DNA from: Streptomyces sp. HM190
GTDB taxonomy: Bacteria > Actinomycetota > Actinomycetes > Streptomycetales > Streptomycetaceae
NCBI RefSeq assembly: GCF_009857135.1
Contig: NZ_CP047318.1
Span: 6,324,001 to 6,388,000, forward strand
Length of the DNA: 64,000 nt
Direction of reading: 5' to 3'
The notes under the pieces are model-generated. The model did no database searches. It was not told the DNA's origin and worked only from the letters and a program-made list of their open reading frames with translations. The translations under genes were made by a program, and so were the position numbers. This document shows positions 25,678 to 36,245 of the stretch, piece after piece. Each line of letters begins with the position of its first letter. Position 1 is the stretch's first letter.

Positions 25678-27384
25678 ATGGCGAACGCACCGGTCCAGCG
25701 CATGTCCCAGTTGATGGCGAAGACGCTGCGCGACGACCCGGCGGACGCCGAGGTACTCAGCCACAAGCTGCTGGTCCGCGCCGGCTACGTCCGCCGCACC
25801 GCCGCCGGTGTGTGGACCTGGCTGCCCCTCGGCAAGCGCGTCCTCGCCAACGTGGAGCGGATCGTGCGCGAGGAGATGGACGCGATCGGCGCCCAGGAGG
25901 TGCTGCTGCCCGCCCTGCTGCCGAAGGAGCCCTACGAGGCGACCGGCCGCTGGGACGAGTACGGCCCGGAGCTGTTCCGCCTCCAGGACCGCAAGGGCGG
26001 CGACTACCTCCTCGGCCCCACCCACGAGGAGATCTTCACGCTGATCGTGAAGGACCAGGCGTCCTCCTACAAGGACCTGCCGGTGATCCTCTACCAGATC
26101 CAGACGAAGTTCCGCGACGAGGCCCGCCCCCGCGCCGGCATCCTGCGCGGCCGTGAGTTCCTGATGAAGGACTCCTACTCCTTCGACCTGGAGGACGAGG
26201 GCCTCGCCCGGTCGTACGCCCTGCACCGCCAGGCGTACCAGAAGGTGTTCGAGCGCCTGGGCCTCGACTACCGCATCTGCGCCGCCACCGCGGGCGCCAT
26301 GGGCGGCTCCAAGTCGGAGGAGTTCCTGGCCCCGGCCGGTGCCGGCGAGGACACCTTCGCGGACTGCCCGAACTGCGACTTCGCCGCCAACACCGAGGCG
26401 ATCACCTACGAGTTGAAGCCGGTGGACGCGGGCGACGTGCCCGCCCTCGAAGAGATCCCCACGCCCGACACCCCCACCATCGAGACCCTCGCCGCCCACC
26501 TCGGCGTCCCGGCCTCCGCCACCCTGAAGAACCTCCTCGTCAAGGTCGACGGCGAGATCGTCGCCATCGGCGTCCCCGGTGACCGCGAGGTCGACCTGGG
26601 CAAGGTCGAGGCGCACTTCGCCCCGGCGGTCGTCGAGATGGTCACCGAGGACGACTTCGCCGCCAACCCCGGGCTGGTCCGCGGCTACGTCGGCCCGCAG
26701 GGACTCGGCGAGAAGGTCACCTACCTCGCCGACCCGCGGGTGGCCCCCGGCACCTCCTGGATCACCGGCGCCAACAAGGACGGCACGCACGCGAAGAACG
26801 TCGTCGCGGGCCGTGACTTCGAGGTCGGCGCCTACGTGGACGTCGTGGTCGTCCAGGAGGGCGACCCGTGCCCGAAGTGCGGCACCGGGCTGAGGCTGGA
26901 CCGCGCCATCGAGATCGGCCACATCTTCCAGCTCGGCCGCAAGTACGCCGATGCCCTCAAGCTCGACGTCCTCGGCCAGAACGGCAAGCCCGTCCGCGTC
27001 ACCATGGGCTCGTACGGCATCGGTGTCTCGCGCGCGGTCGCGGCCCTCGCCGAGCAGACCGCCGACGACAAGGGCCTGTGCTGGCCCGCCGAGGTCGCCC
27101 CGGCCGACGTGCACGTGGTCGCCGCGGGCAAGGCTCTCCAGACCGAACTCGCGCTGGAGGTCTCGGAGAAGCTGCGGGCCGCCGGCCTGCGCGTGCTCGT
27201 CGACGACCGCGCCGGGGTCTCGCCGGGCGTGAAGTTCACCGACTCCGAGCTGATCGGCGTGCCGCAGATCCTGGTCGCGGGCCGCCGCTCGGCCGAGGGC
27301 GTCCTGGAGCTGAAGGACCGCCGCACCGGCGAGCGCGAGGAGCTGACCGTCGACGAGGCGATCGCCCGCCTGACGGCCGCCTGA
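25678..27384 (+). CDS. proS: Prolyl-tRNA synthetase
   Basis: This 568-residue class II synthetase charges tRNA-Pro in the cytoplasm. The N-terminal catalytic core shows MSQLMAKTLRDDPADAE, motif 2 (TKFRDEARPRAGILRGREF) and motif 3 (MGSYGIGVSRAVAALAEQ). Between about residues 230 and 400 is the inserted editing (INS/YbaK-like) domain that removes mischarged alanine, and the C-terminal anticodon-binding domain ends the protein. This is the bacterial-type enzyme at its usual length. GCAGGAG lies 11 nt upstream of the ATG, and TAACCT (25634-25639) is a possible -10. The gene is followed by a repeat-rich gap. Confidence 0.97.
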   Translation: MANAPVQRMSQLMAKTLRDDPADAEVLSHKLLVRAGYVRRTAAGVWTWLPLGKRVLANVERIVREEMDAIGAQEVLLPALLPKEPYEATGRWDEYGPELFRLQDRKGGDYLLGPTHEEIFTLIVKDQASSYKDLPVILYQIQTKFRDEARPRAGILRGREFLMKDSYSFDLEDEGLARSYALHRQAYQKVFERLGLDYRICAATAGAMGGSKSEEFLAPAGAGEDTFADCPNCDFAANTEAITYELKPVDAGDVPALEEIPTPDTPTIETLAAHLGVPASATLKNLLVKVDGEIVAIGVPGDREVDLGKVEAHFAPAVVEMVTEDDFAANPGLVRGYVGPQGLGEKVTYLADPRVAPGTSWITGANKDGTHAKNVVAGRDFEVGAYVDVVVVQEGDPCPKCGTGLRLDRAIEIGHIFQLGRKYADALKLDVLGQNGKPVRVTMGSYGIGVSRAVAALAEQTADDKGLCWPAEVAPADVHVVAAGKALQTELALEVSEKLRAAGLRVLVDDRAGVSPGVKFTDSELIGVPQILVAGRRSAEGVLELKDRRTGEREELTVDEAIARLTAA

Positions 27385-27415
27385 GCCGGGCCCCGTACGG
27401 ACGGACGGGGGCGTG

Positions 27416-27535
27416 GGGGCTTTTCGCGCGGTTCCCCACGCCCCCGGAACGGCCCGGCGGGCCTCCTGAGCAGCACGGGGCGCGGCCCCCGCCTACCGGA
27501 GGCGTCAGGAGCGCGGGCAACCACGCGAGAAGCCC
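27416..27535 (+). repeat. Dispersed intergenic inverted repeat, copy near proS
   Basis: The left arm GGGGCTTTTCGCGCGGTTCC and the inverted right arm GGGCTTCTCGCGTGGTTGCC lie about 65 bp apart. The centre contains GCACGGGGCGCGGCCCC, identical to the centre of the copy at 35145-35271. It lies just downstream of proS and may also act as a terminator. Confidence 0.7.
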
Positions 27536-27540
27536 TCACC

Positions 27541-27660
27541 CACCCGCGGCCGCCGACGGAGACACCTGTCCACCCGCAGTCGCCGACGGAGACCCCCGTC
27601 CACCCGCGGTCGCCGACGGAGACACCTGTCCACCCGTGGTCGCCGAAGGATCCCGGCCCG
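27541..27660. repeat. 30-bp tandem repeat, four units
   Basis: Units start exactly every 30 bp at 27541, 27571, 27601 and 27631. The unit begins CACCCGCGGTCGCCGACGGA and continues GACACCTGTC. Units 1-3 differ at only a few positions; unit 4 diverges in its last third. A related single unit (CCCGCGGTCGCCAACGAACC) flanks the dispersed repeat at 35280-35299, so the array probably arose by duplication of repeat flank. No gene occupies it. Confidence 0.85.
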
Positions 27661-27671
27661 TCCGGGCGGCC

Positions 27672-28601
27672 TCAGAGCCAGCCGGCGAACTCCAGGAGCA
27701 GCTCCGCGTCGCGCGGCCGCCCCACGCGACGGGCCCGCACCCCCGACTCCACGGCCCGGAACAGCGTCCACCCCCGCAGCCGTTCCTGGTCCACGTCCAG
27801 CGACTCGGCGAGCCTGCGCACCCGTCGCCGAGTCGTCGCCGCCCCCGACGGGGAGGCGATCAGGTCCTCCACCCGGTCCCGCACCAGCCGCGCCAGATCG
27901 AACGCGCACTCCCCGACCACCGGATCGGGCCCCACCGCCAGCCACGGCAACCGCTCCCCGGCCAGCACCTTGCTCTGCCGGAACGTCCCGTGCAGCAACC
28001 GCTCCTCGGGAGCGGCCGCGAGCAACTCCTCCCGGGCGGCGAGAGCCGCCTCGACCAGTCCCCGGACCTCACCGTCGGCGTCGGCGCCCGCACGCATCGC
28101 CTCGGCCTGCCGCCCCGTCCGCTCGGCCACGGTCTCGAACACATGCGCCTCGGGCGGCTCGACCCACAGCCGCCGCAGTGTGGCCGCCGCCTCCAGCAGC
28201 GCCTTCGCCTCGGGCAGCGACCGCACGGACAGGTCCGGGCGCAGCCGCTCCAGGAGCAGCACGCCCTGGCTGTCCCCCGGGTTCAGCAACTCCACCGCGC
28301 CGCGCCCGTCCCAGTGGGCGAGCGCCGCCCGCTCGCTCTCCGGCCGCGCCCGCTCGGGCGCCAGCTTCAGCGCGGCCGGGGTGCCGTCGATCTGCCGTAC
28401 GAGCACCACCAGACTGCTGCGGCCACCGGGCGCCTGCACCCGCTCGACGGTCAACTCGCGTAGATCAATCGCCTGTCGAAGGAGACCGGGCAGCTGTGCC
28501 AGCCACTCCCGGGCGCCGTCGCCGCCGCTTCGCCGGGTCTCGTCGAGCGCCCGCACAAGCCGCTGCGGCGGTTCGAAGTCCTCGAAAGCCCTGCGCGTCA
28601 T
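27672..28601 (-). CDS. Aminoglycoside/hydroxyurea kinase-fold protein, probably a pseudokinase
   Basis: The protein has 309 residues. The overall pattern follows the APH(6)/hydroxyurea-resistance kinase family: an N-terminal lobe with SSLVVLVRQIDGTPAALKL, then VLLLERLRPD. However, the catalytic loop reads LLHGTFRQSKVL (about 202-213) where active members have HGD-L-H-x-x-N, and AVGPDPVVGE where they have AIDP-x-P-x-GE. The catalytic Asp, the Asn and the metal-binding Asp are all gone. Antibiotic phosphorylation is therefore unlikely, and a binding or regulatory role is inferred. It lies 28 nt downstream of the ferritin-like gene on the same strand, suggesting an operon with that gene and the lipoprotein. 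Confidence 0.75.
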   Translation of the reverse strand: MTRRAFEDFEPPQRLVRALDETRRSGGDGAREWLAQLPGLLRQAIDLRELTVERVQAPGGRSSLVVLVRQIDGTPAALKLAPERARPESERAALAHWDGRGAVELLNPGDSQGVLLLERLRPDLSVRSLPEAKALLEAAATLRRLWVEPPEAHVFETVAERTGRQAEAMRAGADADGEVRGLVEAALAAREELLAAAPEERLLHGTFRQSKVLAGERLPWLAVGPDPVVGECAFDLARLVRDRVEDLIASPSGAATTRRRVRRLAESLDVDQERLRGWTLFRAVESGVRARRVGRPRDAELLLEFAGWL

Positions 28602-28629
28602 GTGCGAGTCGTTCCCTTCCAGACCGTGA

Positions 28630-29085
28630 TCAGGTGCGCGGTGCCGCCGACGCGGTGGCTCCGGCCGCCCGCTCGGCTAGACCAGGGAAGGCTACGCTTC
28701 CGCCCCGCCACCTGACCGCCCGCACCGCCGCCTCCCGCAGCGCCTCGGCGGCCGAGGCGCGCCGGTCACCGGTCGCCGCCCGCACGAGGTCGGAGTACAC
28801 CCCGGCCACCCGCTCCTCCAGCTCCACGGCCAGCCGTACGGCGGCGTCCGCGTCCGTGACCGGGAAGGGAAGCGCGTACGCAGCCGCCGATGCCTCGGGC
28901 CGGCCGTCGAGGTCCCGCACCGCCCGTGTCAGGATGTCCCGCCGGGCCCGATGGGCGTCGTACGCCTCCCGCGCCTCGCTCCGCCGCGCGTCACCGATCT
29001 TCCCGCCGACGATCCCGTACCCGTACACGGCGGCGTGCTCGGCGCCCAGCGCCGCCTGCATCGCCCTCAGCTCCGCGCCGCTCAC
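28630..29085 (-). CDS. Ferritin-like domain protein (DUF4439)
   Basis: This 151-residue, all-alpha protein begins AELRAMQAALGAEHAAVYGY. The conserved EHAAVYGYG helix and the REAYDAHRARRDIL helix are typical of DUF4439 ferritin-like four-helix bundles. No signal peptide is present. Glu/His pairs suitable for a di-metal site are visible, but metal binding is not shown. The GTG at 29085 follows GGAGG at 7 nt and overlaps the stop of the lipoprotein gene (GTGA), so the two are translationally coupled. The helical-bundle partner may act with that lipoprotein at the membrane, which is inference from the coupling. Confidence 0.82.
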   Translation of the reverse strand: MSGAELRAMQAALGAEHAAVYGYGIVGGKIGDARRSEAREAYDAHRARRDILTRAVRDLDGRPEASAAAYALPFPVTDADAAVRLAVELEERVAGVYSDLVRAATGDRRASAAEALREAAVRAVRWRGGSVAFPGLAERAAGATASAAPRT

Positions 29086-29648
29086 TTCGCACCCTCCGTC
29101 AACATGTACGCGTGCCCGGCCCCCGCCGCGGCCACCGACGCCATCAGCCGGGCCAGCTCGCCCGGCACCTCCAGCAACGCCCTGCCCCGCCGGTCGGCGA
29201 GCTTCCGCTCCGCCGCGGCCAGTTCGGCGAGCGCGGCCTTCGGCTCGGCGGGCACGGGGCCGGGCCCGCCGGACGCCGAGGCCGACACCGAAGGCGACGG
29301 CGACGGCGTGGGGGACTGCGACGACGAGGGGGGCGCGGACGGCTCGGCCGCGCGCTTCCCGCCCCCGAACGCCTCCGCATGGCGGAGAGCCTCCGCCCGC
29401 AGCGGCGTCAGCAGCCCGGCCAGGTCGGGATGGGCGGCGAGCACGGCGTCGTACCGCTGCACGAGCGCCTCGCTGTCCCGCGCCGCCCCCGCCCGCGCCT
29501 TCTCGGCCACCGACGGACTCCCCCCGGCGGCATCCGGCCCCTCACCCCCGGACGAGCACCCCACGAGGAGGCCCAGACCCGCGGCCCCGGCGAGCAAAGT
29601 CCTTCTGCGCGGCCCCGACGGGGTACGCGACGGCAGGCTGAACGACAC
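29082..29648 (-). CDS. Predicted Tat-exported lipoprotein with Ser/Pro-rich linker
   Basis: The protein has 188 residues. The N-terminus has a run of arginines (GPRRRTLLAGAAGLGLLVGC) ending in the lipobox LVGC, so it is probably exported and lipid-anchored with Cys near residue 31. The mature part has helical segments (about 45-95), then a Ser/Pro-rich linker (PTPSPSPSVSASAS), and a final helical segment ending HAYMLTEGAK. The helical parts resemble a split ferritin-like or DUF4439-type bundle, but this is weak. The GTG at 29648 has AGGACG upstream. It is the first gene of a minus-strand trio with the ferritin-like and pseudokinase genes, and is divergent from rimP. Confidence 0.78.
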   Translation of the reverse strand: MSFSLPSRTPSGPRRRTLLAGAAGLGLLVGCSSGGEGPDAAGGSPSVAEKARAGAARDSEALVQRYDAVLAAHPDLAGLLTPLRAEALRHAEAFGGGKRAAEPSAPPSSSQSPTPSPSPSVSASASGGPGPVPAEPKAALAELAAAERKLADRRGRALLEVPGELARLMASVAAAGAGHAYMLTEGAK

Positions 29649-29702
29649 AGCAGACGTCCTAGGGGGGTTCGTACGAACAAAGGAGCGGTGTGATCACGTT
29701 AC

Positions 29703-29757
29703 CCGGCCGGGCCCCGCGCGGGGCCCGGGGAACCGCGCGACCGGCCGCGGACAACCC
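29703..29757 (-). repeat. Partial copy of dispersed intergenic repeat
   Basis: The block GGGGCCCGGGGAACCGCGCG matches the inner part of one arm of the copies at 27416-27535 and 35145-35271 (read as GGGGCGCGGGTAACCGCGCG). It lies in the divergent 234-nt region between the lipoprotein gene and rimP, preceded by a GC-rich palindrome. TTGACC at 29828-29833 is a possible rimP -35. Confidence 0.5.
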
Positions 29758-29882
29758 GGTCGCGCCAACGGGCCATGCCCCCCGAGCACGCGGGCGGACG
29801 GCAACACCCCTGCGGAGCGGCTACCCTTTGACCTGACACGCGCCCTACCCACAACAGCACACGCGGCCGAGGAGTCACCCGG

Positions 29883-30392
29883 ATGAGCACCACCCAGAGC
29901 GAGAGGCTGCGAGAGCTGCTGGAACCCCTCGTACGCTCCCAGGGTCTGGACCTCGAAGAGATCGCCGTGGACGCGGTCGGCCGCAAGCGGGTGCTGCGCG
30001 TGACCGTCGACTCCGACGAGGGCGCCGATCTGGACACGGTCGCCGATGTCAGCCGCGCGCTCTCGGCCAAGCTGGACGAGACGGACGCGATGGGGCAGGC
30101 GGAGTACACCCTGGAAGTCGGCACGCCGGGCGCCGAGCGCGCCCTCACCGAGCACCGCCACTACCGGCGGGCCGTGGACCGACTGGTGAGGTTCCAGCTC
30201 CGCGAGGGCGGGGAACTGATCGCCAGGATCCTGACCGTGGACGAGGACGGCCTCGACCTCGAGGTGCCCGGAGTGAAGGGCCGCAGGGCCACCACCCGCA
30301 GGCTCGCCTTCGACGAGATCGACAAGGCCCGCGTCCAGGTCGAGTTCAACCGCAAGGACAAGAAGGACATGAAGGAAGAGGAGGAGGCGTAG
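29883..30392 (+). CDS. rimP: Ribosome maturation factor RimP
   Basis: This 169-residue protein is needed for 30S subunit assembly. The N-terminal alpha/beta domain (LLEPLVRSQGLDLEEIAVD), the central VEVGTPGAERALTEHRHYRR-type motif (here LEVGTPGAERALTEHRHYRR) and the C-terminal SH3-like barrel with the IDKARVQVEF strand are all present. A lysine/glutamate-rich tail (KDKKDMKEEEEA) follows. It starts the rimP-nusA-ylxR-infB cluster conserved across bacteria, and its stop lies 2 nt before the nusA GTG. The ATG is the first in a conserved N-terminus; CGAGGAG stands about 8 nt upstream. Confidence 0.95.
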   Translation: MSTTQSERLRELLEPLVRSQGLDLEEIAVDAVGRKRVLRVTVDSDEGADLDTVADVSRALSAKLDETDAMGQAEYTLEVGTPGAERALTEHRHYRRAVDRLVRFQLREGGELIARILTVDEDGLDLEVPGVKGRRATTRRLAFDEIDKARVQVEFNRKDKKDMKEEEEA

Positions 30393-30394
30393 CC

Positions 30395-31381
30395 GTGGAC
30401 ATCGACATGAGTGCCCTGAGGGGCTTGGTGCGGGAGAAGGAGATCTCCTTCGACCTGCTCGTCGAGGCGATCGAGGCGGCCCTCCTCATCGCCTACCACC
30501 GCACCGAGGGAAGCCGCCGCCACGCGCGCGTGGAGCTCAACCGGGAGACCGGCCATGTGACCGTGTGGGCGAAGGAGGACCCCGAGGACCTGGAGGAGGG
30601 GCAGGAGGCACGCGCGTTCGACGACACCCCGTCGGACTTCGGGCGCATCGCCGCCACCACCGCCAAGCAGGTGATCCTGCAGCGTCTGCGGGACGCGGAG
30701 GACGACGCGACGCTCGGCGAGTACGCCGGCCGCGAGGGCGACATCGTCACCGGTGTGGTCCAGCAGGGCCGCGACCCGAAGAACGTGCTCGTCGACATCG
30801 GCAAGCTGGAGGCCATCCTGCCCGTGCAGGAACAGGTCCCCGGGGAGACCTACCCGCACGGCATGCGGCTCAGGTCGTACGTCGTTCGGGTGGCGAAGGG
30901 CGTGCGCGGTCCGTCCGTCACCCTTTCGCGCACGCACCCCAATCTGGTGAAGAAGCTCTTCGCCCTGGAGGTGCCGGAGATCGCCGACGGGTCCGTCGAG
31001 ATCGCCGCCATCGCACGTGAGGCCGGTCACCGCACGAAGATCGCCGTCAGGTCCACCCGTTCGGGCCTGAACGCCAAGGGCGCCTGCATCGGCCCGATGG
31101 GCGGCCGTGTGCGCAATGTCATGGGCGAGCTGAACGGCGAGAAGATCGACATCGTCGACTGGTCCGACGACCCGGCCGAGATGGTCGCCAACGCGCTCTC
31201 CCCGGCCCGGGTCTCCAAGGTCGAGGTGGTGGACCTCGCGGCCCGCTCCGCGCGGGTCACGGTCCCCGACTACCAACTGTCGCTGGCGATCGGCAAGGAG
31301 GGCCAGAACGCCCGCCTCGCCGCCCGCCTGACCGGCTGGCGCATCGACATCCGGCCGGACACCGAGCAGCCGTCCGAATAG
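30395..31381 (+). CDS. nusA: Transcription termination/antitermination protein NusA
   Basis: This 328-residue protein binds RNA polymerase and nascent RNA to control pausing, termination and antitermination. It has an N-terminal polymerase-binding domain, an S1 domain (about 110-180, GDIVTGVVQQGRDPKNVLVD), and two KH domains (ARVSKVEVVDL; LSLAIGKEGQNARLAARLTG). It lacks the C-terminal acidic repeats of the Escherichia coli protein, as actinobacterial NusA proteins do. The GTG at 30395 follows GGAGG at 8 nt and lies 2 nt after the rimP stop, so the two are coupled. Confidence 0.96.
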   Translation: MDIDMSALRGLVREKEISFDLLVEAIEAALLIAYHRTEGSRRHARVELNRETGHVTVWAKEDPEDLEEGQEARAFDDTPSDFGRIAATTAKQVILQRLRDAEDDATLGEYAGREGDIVTGVVQQGRDPKNVLVDIGKLEAILPVQEQVPGETYPHGMRLRSYVVRVAKGVRGPSVTLSRTHPNLVKKLFALEVPEIADGSVEIAAIAREAGHRTKIAVRSTRSGLNAKGACIGPMGGRVRNVMGELNGEKIDIVDWSDDPAEMVANALSPARVSKVEVVDLAARSARVTVPDYQLSLAIGKEGQNARLAARLTGWRIDIRPDTEQPSE

Positions 31382-31518
31382 CCGGGGGCGGCCGGCGGGC
31401 GCATGATCGGGAATAGATCCAAGCCGCAGGTCGCTCAGATCACGTCAGTTATATGCGCGGCAACTGTTCGATTCTTGCCCCAAAGGGGTGAGGTCGGTGC
31501 GGGGAGGTAGACTTAGCG

Positions 31519-31797
31519 GTGTCTGGCCGGACGCGTGCCCGTGTATGCCCTGAACGCACCTGTGTGGGGTGCAGGCAGCGAGCGGCCAGGACCGACCTGC
31601 TGCGCGTCGTGGCGACCGAGGACGAATGCGTCCCCGATCATCGCGGTACGCTGCCCGGCCGGGGTGCGTACATCCACCCCGCCCTGGTCTGTCTCGACCT
31701 GGCGGTTCGCCGCCGGGCGTTCCCGCGGGCGCTCCGTGCCCCGGGACCGCTCGACACGGCGGCGTTGCGCCGCACCGTCGAGCAGGCAACACAGTAA
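31519..31797 (+). CDS. ylxR: YlxR family RNA-binding protein (DUF448)
   Basis: This small 92-residue basic protein carries the family signature PERTCVGCRQRAARTDLLRV and LPGRGAYIHPALVCLDLAVR. YlxR proteins sit between nusA and infB in many bacteria; a role in modulating RNase P has been reported. GTG 31519 is chosen because GGGGAGG lies 11 nt upstream and TAGACT (31508-31513) could be a -10, which would make the transcript from it almost leaderless. The 137-nt gap to nusA also contains a small CCCCAAAGGGG hairpin. Both suggest separate control of ylxR-infB. Confidence 0.93.
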   Translation: MSGRTRARVCPERTCVGCRQRAARTDLLRVVATEDECVPDHRGTLPGRGAYIHPALVCLDLAVRRRAFPRALRAPGPLDTAALRRTVEQATQ

Positions 31798-31861
31798 GAC
31801 GCGTCGCATGGAACCTCCGTGCGGCCCTGGTACCCCGCGAGTTGGAAGTAGGTCGAGATTG

Positions 31862-31931
31862 CGATGAGCACTCGATGAGCACGCGATGAGTACGCCCATG
31901 AAGTAGCGACGGTCCGGCGTCAACCCGGACC
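31862..31931 (+). promoter_or_regulatory. infB leader with ATGAG repeats and a hairpin next to the ribosome site
   Basis: GATGAGCACTC, GATGAGCACGC and GATGAGTACGC follow one another from 31863, giving three ATGs in a short direct repeat. Immediately after, GGTCCGG (31911-31917) pairs with CCGGACC (31925-31931), ending 2 nt before the AAAGGAG of infB. Such a layout could affect translation of infB. This is an observation, not an established element. Confidence 0.4.
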
Positions 31932-31944
31932 TAAAAGGAGCGAA

Positions 31945-35013
<3,069 letters not shown>

Positions 35014-35026
35014 GCCCAGGTTCATG

Positions 35027-35058
35027 CCGGCCGGGGGTGCGTGTGCACCGCCGGCCGG
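35027..35058 (+). terminator. Terminator downstream of infB
   Basis: CCGGCCGG and CCGGCCGG enclose an inner GGTGC/GCACC stem with loop GTGT, 13 nt after the infB stop. TTTT follows at 35067-35070. Confidence 0.75.
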
Positions 35059-35144
35059 TGTGGCCGTTTTCCGGGGGCTGCCGTCCCCGGGCCCCCCTTC
35101 GAGAAGAGGGGGTGGATCGGTCGTCGTGAGACTGCCGGTCGGAT

Positions 35145-35271
35145 GTGGCTTGTCGCGCGGTTCCCCGCGCCCCTGAGGGGATCGGGCCCGCGGCCCGCCC
35201 TTCATCCCGAAAAGCACGGGGCGCGGCCCCGGTCGCTTTTCCGGGGCGCGGGTAACCGCGCGAGGAACCAC
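35145..35271 (+). repeat. Dispersed intergenic inverted repeat, best-preserved copy
   Basis: The left arm GTGGCTTGTCGCGCGGTTCC (35145-35164, continuing to 35173) pairs with the right arm at 35243-35271, with only a few mismatches over 29 bp. The 69-bp centre contains GCACGGGGCGCGGCCCC, which is also central in the copy at 27416-27535. It occupies the 417-nt gap between infB and ylxP; beyond it, only the infB terminator is evident. Confidence 0.75.
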
Positions 35272-35430
35272 GATCCCCCCCGCGGTCGCCAACGAACCCG
35301 TACCCCCGAGTCACTGGGCGCTCGATATCCCGTCGAGCCGCACCGCGGGTTCGGGGTACGGTTCAGATGTTCCTGCCCGGACACGGCGCAGGCCATCTAC
35401 CCCGGCCCGGCGGGTGAACCGGCTACACAC

Positions 35431-35724
35431 ATGTACGTGGGGACTCTGTCCTTCGACCTCCTGCTCGGCGACGTACGGTCGCTGAAGGAGAAGCGCTCCG
35501 TCGTCCGCCCGATCGTGGCCGAGCTCCAGCGGAAGTTCGCGGTGAGCGTGGCGGAGGTCGACCATATGGATCTGTACCGCCGGACCGTCATCGGCCTGGC
35601 GGTCGTCTCCGGTGACACGGGGCACCTGACCGACGTACTGGACCGGTGCGAGCGGCTGGTCGCCGGTCGTCCCGAGGTGGAACTGCTCTCGGTCAGACGG
35701 CGCCTGCACGGCGACGACGACTAG
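35431..35724 (+). CDS. ylxP: YlxP-like protein (DUF503)
   Basis: This 97-residue protein matches the DUF503 pattern: MYVGTLSFDLLLGDVRSLKE, then EKRSVVRPIVAELQRKFAVS, and a final ELLSVRRRLHGDDD. The family is found between infB and rbfA in many Gram-positive bacteria, which is the order here, and a link to ribosome function is inferred from that. The ATG at 35431 begins the conserved sequence, although no strong ribosome site precedes it. A longer reading through the upstream repeat is unlikely because that sequence is non-coding repeat DNA. Confidence 0.9.
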   Translation: MYVGTLSFDLLLGDVRSLKEKRSVVRPIVAELQRKFAVSVAEVDHMDLYRRTVIGLAVVSGDTGHLTDVLDRCERLVAGRPEVELLSVRRRLHGDDD

Positions 35725-35798
35725 ACCGGTCGCTGAGCCGGAGCGCAGGGACAATTCAAGAAGCAGCGGTAACGCAGAACGAGCTAGGAGACGGACCA

Positions 35799-36245
35799 GT
35801 GGCCGACAACGCGCGCGCCAAGAGGCTGGCGGACCTCATCCGAGAGGTGGTGGCCCAGAAGCTGCTGCGCGGGATCAAGGACCCGCGGCTCGGCTCACAC
35901 GTCACCATCACGGACACCCGGGTCACCGGGGATCTGCGGGAGGCGACCGTCTTCTACACGGTGTACGGGGACGACGAGGAGCGGGCGGCGGCCGCCGCCG
36001 GACTGGAGAGTGCCAAGGGCATCCTCCGATCCGAGGTCGGCCGGGCCGCGGGCGTGAAGTTCACGCCGACCCTCACCTTCGTGGCCGACGCCCTCCCGGA
36101 CACCGCCCGCACCATCGAGGACCTCCTCGACAAGGCGCGTACCTCCGACGCCAAGGTGCGCGAGAGCGCCTCGGGGGCGACGTACGCCGGTGACGCCGAC
36201 CCGTACCGCAAGCCGGGCGACGACGAGGACGACGCCGCCGAATGA
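35799..36245 (+). CDS. rbfA: Ribosome-binding factor A
   Basis: This 148-residue KH-fold protein helps the maturation of the 30S subunit and 16S rRNA 5' end. The family core is visible: AKRLADLIREVVAQKLLRGI, DPRLGSHVTITDTRVTGDLR, ATVFYTVYGDD and LTFVADALPDTARTIEDLLD. An acidic C-terminal tail follows. The GTG at 35799 has AGGAG 8 nt upstream, which decides the start over a longer upstream frame. Its stop overlaps the truB ATG (ATGA), so the pair is coupled. Confidence 0.95.
   Translation: MADNARAKRLADLIREVVAQKLLRGIKDPRLGSHVTITDTRVTGDLREATVFYTVYGDDEERAAAAAGLESAKGILRSEVGRAAGVKFTPTLTFVADALPDTARTIEDLLDKARTSDAKVRESASGATYAGDADPYRKPGDDEDDAAE

Noticed and set aside
27541..27660. Possible CRISPR array
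   Set aside because: The 30-bp units are contiguous with no unique spacers and there are no cas genes nearby.
27672..28601. Aminoglycoside or hydroxyurea resistance gene
   Set aside because: The catalytic Asp, Asn and metal-binding Asp are replaced, so phosphotransfer is unlikely.
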